Below, in pieces: positions 43,495 through 52,216 of a stretch of 64,000 bases of DNA (position 1 is its first letter; every line of letters starts with the position of its first letter). The notes beneath the pieces were generated by a model that saw only the letters and a list, made by a program, of their open reading frames with translations, did no database searches and was not told where the DNA came from. The position numbers were made by a program, and so were the translations under genes. Source of the DNA: Sphingobium sp. Leaf26 (GTDB lineage: Bacteria; Pseudomonadota; Alphaproteobacteria; Sphingomonadales; Sphingomonadaceae); assembly GCF_001421665.1 (NCBI RefSeq), contig NZ_LMKV01000030.1:1-64000 (forward strand). The letters are read 5' to 3'.

Positions 43495-45351
43495 ATGTCT
43501 CATCTGACCGACGAAGCGCGCGCGCCCTATCGCGCCGCACAGCCCAGCATCGATATGGGCGACCAGAGCCTGGAAGCGATCGTCGCCGCCAATCCGGCGC
43601 GACGCTCCGTGCTGAAGAACGGCCTGCTGGGCCTCTCCATCCTCCCGCTGCTCGGCTCGCTCGCCGCCTGCGGTGACGACGACAATGATTCGAGCACGCC
43701 GACCCCGACACCGACCCCGACCCCGACGGACAGCTATGCGATCAGCTTCGCGCCCGTCGCCGCCAACATGAACGACACCGTGACCGTGCCCAGCGGCTAC
43801 ACCGTCGACATCCTGCTCAAGGCCGGCGATTCGATCGAGGCCGGCACGCCCTATTCGGGCAGTTTCCCGACGGCTGCCGATGCCGAAAAATGGGCCGGTG
43901 GCAATCATGACGGCATGGAATATTATGAACTGTCGGGCACCGACGCCAATAGCGGCGGCCTGCTGGCGACCAATTTCGAATTGCCCGACTTCAACATCCT
44001 GTTCGCCGACGGCCAGCCCGATCCCACCACCGCCACGGCCGAACAGCGCGCCATCGCCCTGTCGGCGGTAGGTGTGGGCGTGGTCGAAATCGCCAAGGGC
44101 TCGGACGGCAAATGGGCGGTGAAGGCCGGCTCCAAATATAACAAGCGCTACACCGGCAACAGCCTTTATCGCGCCAGCGGCCGCGCCGCCGGCCTGCTCT
44201 CGACCTCGATCAAGGGCACGCTGAACAACTGCTCGTCGGGCCGCACCCCCTGGGGCACCTATCTGACCTGCGAGGAAACGACCGACAATTATCTCGACCC
44301 TTCGCAGCCGGCGGAAAATTACGGCTGGGTGGTTGAAATCGACCCCTATCAGGAACTGGACGCGGCGACCAAGCGCACCGAGCTGGGCCGTTTCGACCAT
44401 GAAAATACCGCCTATATGGCCGACAGCAACAGCCGCGTCGCTTTCTATATGGGGCATGACGGTACGCCGGGCTGTATCTACAAATTCGTCTGCGACCGCG
44501 CCTTCAGCAGCAGCAATCGCAGCCAGAACCGCGACATGCTCGATCATGGCACCCTCTATGTCGCCCGCTTCAACGCGGACGGCACCGGCGAATGGCGGGC
44601 ACTGGTCCAGGGGCAGAACGGCCTCGTCGCCGGCGCGAGCGATCCGGGCAATGTCAGCCAGGGTCCGCAGACTCCGGCTGCGGTCGATTTCCGCAACCAG
44701 GCGGACGTCCTCATCAACACCATCTCGGCCGCCCGCGTTGCCGGCGGTACCGTCATGGACCGTCCGGAATGGATCACGGTCGCGCCCGACAACAGCGCCG
44801 TCTTCGTGACCCTGACCAACAACAGCAGCCGCGCGGTGGTGGACGCCGCCAATCCGCGTACCAAGAATCGCCACGGTCACATCATCAAGTTCAAGGAAGA
44901 GGGCAATTCGCCGCTCGCCATGAAGTTTAGCTGGGAAATCTTCCTGCTGGCGGGCGATCCGTCGCTGGCCGGCTTCGGCGACAAGCTGGAAGGCAATATC
45001 AACGGCGATACCTTCTCCAGCCCCGACGGCATTCGCATCGACCCCAAGGGGCGCCTGTGGGTCCAGACCGACCACAGCGTGCCCGGTACGTCGGGCAAGC
45101 CCGACACCACGATCGAGCAAGTCTTCGGCCAGAACGCGATGTTCTACATCGATCAGACCACCAAGAAGTCGTCGCGCTTCCTGGTCGGGCCGAAGGGCTG
45201 CGAGATCACCGGCCTTGCCTATACGCCGGACCTCAAGACCTTCTTCGTGAACATTCAGCATCCCACGGGCGACTGGCCGGTCGCCGGTCAGCAACCGCGT
45301 TCCTCGACCATCGTCGTGCGCCGCACCGACGCCAAGCCGGTCGGCAACTAA
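43495..45351 (+). CDS. phoX: PhoX-family alkaline phosphatase (DUF839), probable Tat lipoprotein
   Basis: 618 aa. Twin-arginine leader ARRSVLKNGLLGLSILPLL ends in a lipobox-like SLAAC, followed by an acidic stretch and a low-complexity (TP)n linker. The beta-propeller has NHDGMEYYEL, TPWGTYLTCEETTDN, FDHENTAYMADSNSRVAFYMGHD, and FSSPDGIRIDPKGRLWVQTD, the signature blocks of PhoX, a Ca/Fe-dependent phosphatase. ATG 43495 is the natural start. It supplies phosphate from organic esters; with phoA broken, this is the visible alkaline phosphatase of the window. Confidence 0.93.
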   Translation: MSHLTDEARAPYRAAQPSIDMGDQSLEAIVAANPARRSVLKNGLLGLSILPLLGSLAACGDDDNDSSTPTPTPTPTPTDSYAISFAPVAANMNDTVTVPSGYTVDILLKAGDSIEAGTPYSGSFPTAADAEKWAGGNHDGMEYYELSGTDANSGGLLATNFELPDFNILFADGQPDPTTATAEQRAIALSAVGVGVVEIAKGSDGKWAVKAGSKYNKRYTGNSLYRASGRAAGLLSTSIKGTLNNCSSGRTPWGTYLTCEETTDNYLDPSQPAENYGWVVEIDPYQELDAATKRTELGRFDHENTAYMADSNSRVAFYMGHDGTPGCIYKFVCDRAFSSSNRSQNRDMLDHGTLYVARFNADGTGEWRALVQGQNGLVAGASDPGNVSQGPQTPAAVDFRNQADVLINTISAARVAGGTVMDRPEWITVAPDNSAVFVTLTNNSSRAVVDAANPRTKNRHGHIIKFKEEGNSPLAMKFSWEIFLLAGDPSLAGFGDKLEGNINGDTFSSPDGIRIDPKGRLWVQTDHSVPGTSGKPDTTIEQVFGQNAMFYIDQTTKKSSRFLVGPKGCEITGLAYTPDLKTFFVNIQHPTGDWPVAGQQPRSSTIVVRRTDAKPVGN

Positions 45352-45363
45352 ACGCTGTAAATA

Positions 45364-45421
45364 CCCCTCTCGCTTGCGAGAGGGGCTAGGGGAGGGCCTG
45401 TGTCAGGCTCTCCCTTTTTTT
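45364..45421 (+). terminator. Tandem hairpins and T-run after phoX
   Basis: First hairpin CCCCTCTCGC-TT-GCGAGAGGGG (45364-45385). The second is a stem of GGGAG, one mismatch-type pair and GCCTG around a TGT loop (45390-45414), followed by seven T residues (45415-45421). The second has all features of an intrinsic terminator. Confidence 0.88.
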
Positions 45422-45445
45422 GCGCACCGCAGTCGCACCCACGGA

Positions 45446-45490
45446 AACAGGAAAAGGCCCGCTCCCAACCGGGACGGGCCTTTTCCTGTT
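45446..45490. terminator. Terminator for rpmG (minus strand)
   Basis: Sixteen-base perfect arms AACAGGAAAAGGCCCG / CGGGCCTTTTCCTGTT with a 13-base loop lie about 50 bases after the rpmG stop. A/T-rich outer arms allow function in both directions. Confidence 0.8.
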
Positions 45491-45538
45491 CGTCAGAAGC
45501 GACGGATCAAGCGCGCGGGCGCAAAGCCCGCAAGCGGC

Positions 45539-45706
45539 TTACTTGATCTTGGCTTCCTTGAATTCGACATGCTTGCGCACGACCGGGTCGTACTTGTTGA
45601 AGCTGAACTTCTCGGTCTTGGTGCGCGGATTCTTCTTGGTGACGTAGAAGAAACCAGTGTCAGCCGTGCTGACGAGACGGATCTTGACGGTTGCCGGCTT
45701 GGCCAT
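45539..45706 (-). CDS. rpmG: 50S ribosomal protein L33
   Basis: 55 aa: [20 protein letters not shown], then [20 protein letters not shown] and [15 protein letters not shown]. This is the complete L33 of the cysteine-free type, as usual in proteobacteria, so no zinc ligands are expected. It is monocistronic on the minus strand with a strong terminator behind it. Confidence 0.97.
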   Translation of the reverse strand: MAKPATVKIRLVSTADTGFFYVTKKNPRTKTEKFSFNKYDPVVRKHVEFKEAKIK

Positions 45707-45906
45707 GGCCCTATTCCCTGGTCTTGAAATGCGTAAAAAGAAAAGCGGCCCACAGCGGACCGCCCCGTTTCAGCGGTGGCCCTTGGGGCAGATTCGGCTC
45801 CCTGTCAAGGCTAGGGTCAGGAATCGGCGACCCGCAACCACGCTTTACATGGCTTTAACCAATCGGGCGCATGATCTCTCATGGGGCGACAGACGGGGGA
45901 TTTCCC

Positions 45907-46233
45907 ATGCGACATGATCCGAAACTGGCCATTTTGAGCGACCTGATGCGCCGGGTCGATGGGCTGGCGAGCCAGCGTGGCCATGTGTCCGCGCTCCGCA
46001 TGCAGGACGAACTGGCCCAGATCCGCCATATCGCCCGCGCCTTTCGCCTCGACACGATCGAGCGGCTGGCCGGCACGCTCGAATCGGCCCTGTCGCTGCA
46101 CGGCCTTGGCCCGATCGTGCTGTCCTATCTGGACCTGATGCGTGAGTCTCTTTCAGAAGACATGCCCGAAGTCGCTATTGTTCCGATGATCCCGCGCACG
46201 ACCACGGTCGCCACCCTGCCCCTGCGCGCCTGA
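45907..46233 (+). CDS. Conserved hypothetical protein
   Basis: 108 aa from ATG 45907 (MRHDPKLAILSDLMRR). Mostly helical (SALRMQDELAQIRHIARAFRLDTIERLAGTL), with a hydrophobic-basic tail. No signal peptide or known motif. An upstream ATG at 45871 would add 12 residues. It precedes the GDT1-family gene by 13 bases and may be cotranscribed. I do not recognise a function. Confidence 0.68.
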   Translation: MRHDPKLAILSDLMRRVDGLASQRGHVSALRMQDELAQIRHIARAFRLDTIERLAGTLESALSLHGLGPIVLSYLDLMRESLSEDMPEVAIVPMIPRTTTVATLPLRA

Positions 46234-46246
46234 TTCGTACGACCTG

Positions 46247-46813
46247 ATGGACGCACTGCTCATCGCCCTGCTCGGCTGCCTGCTTGGTGAAATGGGCGAC
46301 AAGAGCCAGTTGCTCGTCCTCGCGCTCGCCACCCGCTACAACCGCAACGGCGCGATCATTGCCGGCATCTGTATCGCCGCGATCGCCAACGCCGCCATAT
46401 CCGCCTTTGCCGGTGCCTGGATCGGCCCGATGCTGGGGTCTGACGCTCGCCTGCTGTTCATGGCGCTCTCCGTCCTCTTTCTTGGGGCAGGCTTCTTCTG
46501 GCCGGTGCGCCAGCCTGATCCTTTAACCGGCTGGCGGCTTGGCGCGATCCTTACCACCGCCATCGGCCTCTTCATCCTGGGCTTTGGCGACGGCCCGCAA
46601 TTCCTGATACTCGGCATCGCTACCCGCACCGCCGACCCCTGGCTGGCCGGCATCGGCGGCGCGCTGGGCGTCATCGCCGCGCTGGTGCCCGTCGTGCTGG
46701 CCCGCGACCGCTTGCTGGCCGTCCTGCCGCTGCGTGCGATCCGCTGGAGCGGCGGCGTGCTGATGCTGATCACCGGGGCGCTCATGGCCCTGTCGGCGGT
46801 CGGCCTGCTCTGA
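46247..46813 (+). CDS. GDT1/TMEM165 (UPF0016) family cation transporter
   Basis: 188 aa, six hydrophobic segments in two halves. The first half has the family motif LGEMGDKSQLLVLALA (E-x-G-D-K-S). The second half has LGFGDGPQFLILGIA, where the usual glutamate and lysine/arginine are changed (G-F-G-D-G-P). Family members transport Mn2+ or Ca2+ out of the cytoplasm or into compartments. The degenerate second motif could alter ion choice or make the protein work as a heteromer. Confidence 0.85.
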   Translation: MDALLIALLGCLLGEMGDKSQLLVLALATRYNRNGAIIAGICIAAIANAAISAFAGAWIGPMLGSDARLLFMALSVLFLGAGFFWPVRQPDPLTGWRLGAILTTAIGLFILGFGDGPQFLILGIATRTADPWLAGIGGALGVIAALVPVVLARDRLLAVLPLRAIRWSGGVLMLITGALMALSAVGLL

Positions 46814-46926
46814 TCGACTGGTTGGATCGGCCTGATCGGGATTTTGCACCGCAAAAAAATGGCACCAACTTGTCCCGCGATCATTATATGTCCGAAATCA
46901 TTTCTCGCGAAACAGGAGGACATCGC

Positions 46927-47418
46927 ATGACCGCCCCCGATCTGAAGACACCGACCGATCTCAAGAGCAATGCCACCAAGTCGGTGGCGGAAGCACTGAA
47001 CGGCGCTCTGGCGGACAGCTATGCGCTGTACCTCAAGACCAAGAATTTCCACTGGCACGTCTCCGGCCCGCATTTCCGTGATTATCATCTGATGTTCGAT
47101 GAACAGGCGACCGAAATCCTGGGCACGACCGACCTTATTGCAGAGCGCGTGCGCAAGACCGGCAACACCAGTCTGCGCTCCATCGGCGACATTGCCCGTC
47201 ACCAGACGATCAAGGACAATGACGCCGAGTTCGTCGCTCCCGCCGATATGCTCAAGGAATTGCGCGATGATAATCTGGCGCTGGTCGAAACCTTCCGTGC
47301 CGTGAAGGCCGCTGCGACGGAAGCGGGCGACAACGCGACCGAGGGCATTGTCGACGACTGGACCGATCAGGCCGAACAGCGCGCCTGGTTCCTGTTCGAG
47401 GCGGCCCGCGGCGCCTGA
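46927..47418 (+). CDS. dps: Dps-family DNA-binding ferritin-like protein
   Basis: 163 aa. The Dps ferroxidase region KTKNFHWHVSGPHFRDYHLM and FDEQATEIL supplies the intersubunit di-iron ligands (H, D, E). RSIGDIARH and a C-terminal RAWFLFEAARG complete the fold. It oxidises Fe(II) with H2O2 and protects DNA under stress. GGAGG stands seven bases before ATG 46927. A strong terminator follows at once. Confidence 0.95.
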   Translation: MTAPDLKTPTDLKSNATKSVAEALNGALADSYALYLKTKNFHWHVSGPHFRDYHLMFDEQATEILGTTDLIAERVRKTGNTSLRSIGDIARHQTIKDNDAEFVAPADMLKELRDDNLALVETFRAVKAAATEAGDNATEGIVDDWTDQAEQRAWFLFEAARGA

Positions 47419-47436
47419 TTCGCCTTTGAGCCAAAG

Positions 47437-47470
47437 AAAAAGCCCACCGGCGCAACCGGTGGGCTTTTTT
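47437..47470. terminator. Bidirectional terminator between dps and the GreA/B gene
   Basis: A/G-rich run, then AGCCCACCGG-CGCAA-CCGGTGGGCT followed by TTTTT. It stops dps transcription and, on the minus strand, the Gre-factor gene. Confidence 0.92.
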
Positions 47471-47489
47471 CATCATGGTCTGACGCAGA

Positions 47490-47960
47490 TTACGCCTCGT
47501 CCACGACCGCGATCGCTACGATCTCGACTGCCTCGACCTTGCCGGCGAAATCCACCTTCTCGCCGACCTCAGCATCCATCATCGCGCGGGCAAGCGGGGA
47601 CGAGAAGCTGATCCGCCCCTCATGCGGATTCGCCTCATCGTCGCCGACCAGCGCGACCATCTTCTCCTGCCGGTTCAGCCGATAAGTGACGCGCGTGCCG
47701 AAGGCGACAGTGTCCCCATCCGCCACCGGCCGCAATTCCGCCGTTGCCAGCCGCGTGCGCCAATAGCGCAGCACCCGCTTATGCTTCTTGGCCGCCTCTT
47801 CCTCCATGCCGGTAGTATCGACGGCTTCCAGCGCCTCGACCTTCTCCCGCGTCAGCCGCATGCCCCGCGCCGTCACCCAATTGGGACCGGACGGAATCGG
47901 CAGCTCGAACTTCGGCTCCATATGCTCATCATCGCTCTCGCGACGAAAGGCGACACTCAC
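47490..47960 (-). CDS. GreA/GreB-family transcription elongation factor
   Basis: 156 aa. A coiled-coil N-terminus begins with the segment GPNWVTARGMRLTREKVEAL, and the C-terminal FKBP-like domain has VAFGTRVTYRLNRQEKMVALVGDDEANPHE and ISFSSPLARAMMDAEVGEKVDF. It rescues backtracked RNA polymerase. GTG 47960 with GGGAGA upstream. The sequence is the GreB-like or 'GreA/GreB family' type common in alphaproteobacteria; the true GreA is probably elsewhere. Confidence 0.9.
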   Translation of the reverse strand: MSVAFRRESDDEHMEPKFELPIPSGPNWVTARGMRLTREKVEALEAVDTTGMEEEAAKKHKRVLRYWRTRLATAELRPVADGDTVAFGTRVTYRLNRQEKMVALVGDDEANPHEGRISFSSPLARAMMDAEVGEKVDFAGKVEAVEIVAIAVVDEA

Positions 47961-47987
47961 GACATCATTCTCCCGAGATATGCGGTT

Positions 47988-48047
47988 CCCCGGCGAACGC
48001 CGGGGTCCAGTCTGGTGCTGGAATCTGGACCCCGGCCTCCGCCGGGG
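47988..48047. repeat. REP-like double palindrome
   Basis: CCCCGGCG-AA-CGCCGGGG and CCCCGGC-CTCC-GCCGGGG flank a short inner inverted repeat TCCAG / CTGGA, giving a compound stem. Such palindromic repeats occur in many copies in sphingomonad genomes. It lies between the Gre-factor start and the cobT stop. Confidence 0.72.
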
Positions 48048-48062
48048 TACGATCAGCCGCCG

Positions 48063-49889
48063 TCAGTCTTCATCGAAAAGTCCGGCCAGCTGCTCGACCA
48101 TCGTGCCGCCCAACTGCTCGGCATCCATGATCGTCACGGCGCGCCGATAATAGCGCGTCACATCATGGCCGATGCCGATCGCGACCAGCTGCACCGGCGA
48201 CTTATTCTCGATCCAGTCGATCACCTGCCGCAAATGCCGCTCCAGATAGGTGCCGCTGTTCACCGACAGGGTGCTGTCATCCACCGGCGCGCCATCGGAG
48301 ATCACCATCAGGATGCGCCGCTCTTCATGCCGCGCTATCAGCCGGCTGTGCGCCCACAGCAGCGCCTCGCCGTCGATATTTTCCTTCAGCAGGCCTTCGC
48401 GCATCATCAGGCCCAGATTCTTGCGCGCGCGCCGCCACGGATCGTCGGCCTTCTTGTAGACGATATGGCGCAGGTCGTTCAAACGCCCCGGCATCGGCGG
48501 CCGCCCGGCGGCCAGCCATGCCTCGCGGCTCTGCCCGCCTTTCCACGCCCGCGTGGTGAAGCCCAAAATCTCGGTCTTGACCCCGCAGCGCTCCAGCGTG
48601 CGCGCCATGATGTCGGCGCTGATCGCCGCAATGCTGATCGGCCGCCCGCGCATGGAGCCTGAATTGTCGATCAGCAGTGTGACGACCGTATCGCGAAACT
48701 CCGTATCGCGCTCGATCTTGTACGACAGCGAGTGGGTGGGATCGATCACGATCCGCGCCAGCCGCGCCGCGTCCAGCATCCCTTCTTCCTGGTCGAAATC
48801 CCAGGATCGCGACTGCTGCGCCATCAATCGGCGCTGCAAGCGGTTGGCAAGCTTCGTCACCGCGCCCTGCAAGCTGACGAGCTGCTGATCCAGGAAGCCG
48901 CGCAGCCGCGCCAGTTCATCCTCGTCGCACAATTCTTCCGGCGCGACGACCTCGTCGAACTTGGTCGTGTAGGATTTATAGTCGAAGCCCGGCGGCAAAT
49001 CGGACATCGGACGGTTCGGGCGGACCGGCATCATGCCTTCCTCGCCCATATCGTCCGCGCCTTCGTCGCTGTCGGCGTCGAAATCCTCGCTATAGTCGGT
49101 TTCGCCCTCTTCGGTGTCGCCGCCCTGATCCTCGGCGCGCGCCTCGGCGTTCATGTCGCTGTCGCCGGATTCCTCCTCGCCGCTCTCGCCTTCTTCCTGG
49201 TTGTCTTCCTGATCCTCGCCCTCGTCCTCGGCTTCGGGTTCTTCCGTATCGGGCGGCACATCGGCGTCGATCAGTTGCAGATGTTCCAGCATCGCCGTCG
49301 TCAGCTTCTGGAAAGCGCGCTGGTCGTCGATCGCCATGGTCAGCGCGTCCAGGTCGGAGCCCGCCTTGTCCTCGATCCACTGGTCGACCATGGCGACGCC
49401 CGCCGCCACATCCTTGGGGATGGGCTGACCTGTCAGCCGCTCGCGCACCTTGAGCGCCAGTGCGGTCGACAGCGGCACCTCGTCGGCCGAGCGCGCCCGG
49501 CGGATCGCGTCGGATTTCAGCCGCAGGTCCAGCGCATGATTGAGGTTGGCGCGCACGCCCTCCATCGACCGGGCGCCGATCGCCTCGACCCGCGCCTGCT
49601 CGACCGCGTCGAACACCGCGCGCGCGACCGCTTCCCCCGGCGCCGAGTTGGCATGGATCCTCGGATTATGATGACGCAGCTTCAGCGCGGACGCATCGGC
49701 AAAGCCACGCGCCAGCGCCACCTGATCGGCGGGCAGGGCACGACCGGGCGTCGGCACCTTGATCGCCTTGCCCACGGCGTGGGGCGTATCGGCGGTGAAG
49801 CCGACTTCGACCTCCGCGTCACGGGTGATCGCGCGCGCTACGCCGGACAGCACATCCTTGAAGGCATCGATGGGGGACCGTTCGCTCAT
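48063..49889 (-). CDS. cobT: CobT, cobaltochelatase subunit
   Basis: 608 aa. N-terminal helical domain, a highly acidic linker at about 214-300 (runs of E/D such as [20 protein letters not shown]), and a C-terminal VWA domain with an MIDAS motif ([14 protein letters not shown]). With CobS it forms the AAA+ module that drives CobN in aerobic cobalt insertion. No CobN is in the window. ATGA overlap with the phosphatase gene upstream. The length is normal for alphaproteobacterial CobT. Confidence 0.95.
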   Translation of the reverse strand: MSERSPIDAFKDVLSGVARAITRDAEVEVGFTADTPHAVGKAIKVPTPGRALPADQVALARGFADASALKLRHHNPRIHANSAPGEAVARAVFDAVEQARVEAIGARSMEGVRANLNHALDLRLKSDAIRRARSADEVPLSTALALKVRERLTGQPIPKDVAAGVAMVDQWIEDKAGSDLDALTMAIDDQRAFQKLTTAMLEHLQLIDADVPPDTEEPEAEDEGEDQEDNQEEGESGEEESGDSDMNAEARAEDQGGDTEEGETDYSEDFDADSDEGADDMGEEGMMPVRPNRPMSDLPPGFDYKSYTTKFDEVVAPEELCDEDELARLRGFLDQQLVSLQGAVTKLANRLQRRLMAQQSRSWDFDQEEGMLDAARLARIVIDPTHSLSYKIERDTEFRDTVVTLLIDNSGSMRGRPISIAAISADIMARTLERCGVKTEILGFTTRAWKGGQSREAWLAAGRPPMPGRLNDLRHIVYKKADDPWRRARKNLGLMMREGLLKENIDGEALLWAHSRLIARHEERRILMVISDGAPVDDSTLSVNSGTYLERHLRQVIDWIENKSPVQLVAIGIGHDVTRYYRRAVTIMDAEQLGGTMVEQLAGLFDED

Positions 49890-50668
49890 GGAACCAGCAA
49901 CGCCTCACGCAGCGCCGCCTGTTCGGCCACCCCTACGCCAAGCACATCGCGCAAATAGCCATCGACGCCGCCATGCAGCCTGTCGAAATGGTCGAACAGC
50001 GCCTCCAGATAGGCGGCGTCGGCGATCAGCAACGGCTCCAGCACATCCGCCCGCGCCGCTTTCATTCGGCTCAGGTGGCTCTCGCCCTGCGCCAGCCGCC
50101 ACGTCCAGTCGGCATGGCTGTTGGTCAGCAGATAATCCTCGACGATGACGTCGCGCGACACGCCCAGCGCCGCCAGCACCATCGCCGCACCCGCACCGGT
50201 CCGGTCTTTGCCTGCCGAACAGTTGATCAGGATCGGCACATGGCCCGCCAGCATCTGCGCGAACATGGCGCGATAGGCTTCGGCATGCTCGGTCGCGATC
50301 TCGTGATAGACCGCCAGCATCGCTGCCCGCATGTCCGCAGCGGTAGTCCGCTCCTCGCGCATCATGTCCACCAGCACGCCGGTCGCCCCGCTATAATCGC
50401 GGCAATAATAATCGACCGTGGCATCATGCCAGCTTGTCGGCTCCGACCGGCGCTCGCCCTGCCGCCGGAAATCGCAGATCGCGCGAATGCCCAGCGCCTG
50501 CAATTGCGCGCTGTCCTCCGGCGTCAGCAGCGCCATCGTGCCCGACCGGTACAGCATGCCGCGCCGGATCGTGCGGCCGTCCGACGTCGGATAGCCGCCG
50601 AAATCACGCAGGTTGAACGCGCTGGCCAATGGCAGTCCGCCGCGTTCCATCACCGCCTCCCCGCTCAT
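49886..50668 (-). CDS. Tyrosine-type protein phosphatase (PTP3-like)
   Basis: 260 aa. Begins [26 protein letters not shown]. Typical elements: [18 protein letters not shown] and the CX5R loop [17 protein letters not shown]. This is the Y-phosphatase3/LipA-like family (LMW-unrelated), acting on phosphotyrosine or phosphoinositide. Overlaps the OsmC gene and cobT by ATGA. Its presence inside a cobST operon is unusual. Confidence 0.9.
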   Translation of the reverse strand: MSGEAVMERGGLPLASAFNLRDFGGYPTSDGRTIRRGMLYRSGTMALLTPEDSAQLQALGIRAICDFRRQGERRSEPTSWHDATVDYYCRDYSGATGVLVDMMREERTTAADMRAAMLAVYHEIATEHAEAYRAMFAQMLAGHVPILINCSAGKDRTGAGAAMVLAALGVSRDVIVEDYLLTNSHADWTWRLAQGESHLSRMKAARADVLEPLLIADAAYLEALFDHFDRLHGGVDGYLRDVLGVGVAEQAALREALLVP

Positions 50669-51087
50669 GGCCGCTCCGGATCGCCGACGCGCGGCACCGC
50701 GATCGTCTCGATCTGCGTCTCGACCTCGCTCATCAGCTTGTGGACCGGGCATTTCGCTGCCACCGCGATCAGCTTGTCATGCTGCTCGTCGCTCATGTCT
50801 CCGGTCAGGGCGATGCGCGTGGTCAACTTGTAGATGCCCTTGCGCTCCTGGCTCGCATCGCGAACCACGCCGACATGGATGGCCTCCACCGGAATGGCGT
50901 TGCGTTGCGCATACCAGAGCATCGTCATCGCCTTGCACGCGCCCAGCGCCGTATCATAAAGGTCATGCGGGTCCGGCCCGGCATCATCCCCGTCCGGCGC
51001 CGACATGTCGGCGACGATTTCATGGCCCCGGATGCTGATCCGGTGCGCGGTCCCGCCTGCTGGGTCGATCCGTTCGACGACGATCAT
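50665..51087 (-). CDS. OsmC/Ohr-family protein
   Basis: 140 aa from ATG 51087 (MIVVERIDPAGGTAHRISI), with GGGAG six bases upstream. OsmC-type blocks: GPDPHDLYDTALGACKAMTMLWYAQ with the first redox cysteine and LIAVAAKCPVHKLMSEVE with the second. It is a thiol peroxidase for organic hydroperoxides or a related redox protein. It lies between cobS and the phosphatase gene on one transcript. Confidence 0.9.
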   Translation of the reverse strand: MIVVERIDPAGGTAHRISIRGHEIVADMSAPDGDDAGPDPHDLYDTALGACKAMTMLWYAQRNAIPVEAIHVGVVRDASQERKGIYKLTTRIALTGDMSDEQHDKLIAVAAKCPVHKLMSEVETQIETIAVPRVGDPERP

Positions 51088-51121
51088 GGGAAACTCCCGC
51101 CAAAATGGTCGGCGCGAACGC

Positions 51122-52141
51122 TCAGTTCGCCCGGCTCGCCACGCTTTCCGGCAAGTCCTTGCCGAACACGCGCTGATAATATTCGGCGACCAGCGCCCGT
51201 TCAGCTTCATCGCATTTGTTGAGGAAGCTCAGACGGAAGGCGAAGCCGACATTCTTGAAGATCAGCGCATTCTGCGCCCAACTGATCACGGTACGCGGCG
51301 ACATGACGGTCGAAATATCGCCGTTGATGAAGCCCTGCCGCGTCAGTTCGGCCACCTTGATCATGCTCTCGACTTCCTTGCGGCCGCCCTCATGATCATA
51401 TTCGCCCGACTTGGCCAGCACCACCTGCGCCTCGGTCGCGGCAGGCAGGTAATTCAATGCCACCACCAGATTCCACCGGTCCATCTGGCCCTGGTTGATC
51501 TGCTGCGTGCCATGATACAGGCCCGTCGTGTCGCCCAGACCCACCGTATTGGCGGTCGCGAACAGGCGGAAATGCGGGTTCGGCCGGATCACGCGATTCT
51601 GGTCCAGCAGCGTCATCTTGCCGTCGGTTTCCAGCACGCGCTGGATCACGAACATCACGTCCGGGCGCCCCGCATCATATTCGTCGAACACCAGCGCGAC
51701 CGGGCGCTGCAAGGCCCATGGCAACAACCCTTCCTTGAACTGTGTCACCTGCTGCCCGTCCTGCAACACGATGGCGTCGCGCCCGACCAGGTCGATACGG
51801 CTGATATGCGCGTCCAGATTGATGCGGATACACGGCCATTTCAGGCGCGCGGCGATCTGTTCGATATGGCTCGACTTGCCGGTGCCATGATAGCCCTGCA
51901 CCATGACGCGGCGATTATACGCAAAGCCCGCCAGGATCGCCAGCGTGGTGTCCGGGTCGAACACATAGGCGGGGTCGAGGTCGGGCACGCGCTCGTCGGC
52001 CTCCGAAAAGGCCGGGATCTTCATATCGACATCGATGCCGAAAATCTCCCGCGCATCCACTTCGCGGTCGGGCGCTTCCAGCAGCGTTTCGGCGCGGGTG
52101 TCAGGCTGGACGTTGGAAATATCGGTCATCGGGTCCGTCAT
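51122..52141 (-). CDS. cobS: CobS, cobaltochelatase AAA+ subunit
   Basis: 339 aa. N-terminal [17 protein letters not shown], Walker [19 protein letters not shown], Walker [19 protein letters not shown], and sensor region [20 protein letters not shown]. It forms the ATPase ring with CobT. Gene order cobS-osmC-phosphatase-cobT, close but with 34 bp between cobS and osmC. In other alphaproteobacteria cobS and cobT are often adjacent, so two genes have been inserted here. Confidence 0.95.
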   Translation of the reverse strand: MTDPMTDISNVQPDTRAETLLEAPDREVDAREIFGIDVDMKIPAFSEADERVPDLDPAYVFDPDTTLAILAGFAYNRRVMVQGYHGTGKSSHIEQIAARLKWPCIRINLDAHISRIDLVGRDAIVLQDGQQVTQFKEGLLPWALQRPVALVFDEYDAGRPDVMFVIQRVLETDGKMTLLDQNRVIRPNPHFRLFATANTVGLGDTTGLYHGTQQINQGQMDRWNLVVALNYLPAATEAQVVLAKSGEYDHEGGRKEVESMIKVAELTRQGFINGDISTVMSPRTVISWAQNALIFKNVGFAFRLSFLNKCDEAERALVAEYYQRVFGKDLPESVASRAN

Positions 52142-52216
52142 CTTTCTGCGAGTCAGTCGCGCCCTAACCCAGATTCAAAGCGCGTGTCGATAGAGTGGGG
52201 CTTTGCAACGCGCCGA

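Noticed and set aside
43702..43732. (TP)n-type tandem repeat in phoX considered as a contingency microsatellite
   Set aside because: It keeps the reading frame in hexamer steps and fits a flexible linker behind a lipobox; no evidence of phase variation.
43372..45294. A 640-codon open frame on the minus strand opposite phoX
   Set aside because: It mirrors phoX codon structure in a GC-rich genome; its translation is low-complexity in R, G, V and A with no family resemblance, while phoX is certain.
48063..49889. Acidic repeat zone of cobT as sign of a gene fusion or sequencing problem
   Set aside because: A long Asp/Glu-rich linker is normal in alphaproteobacterial CobT.
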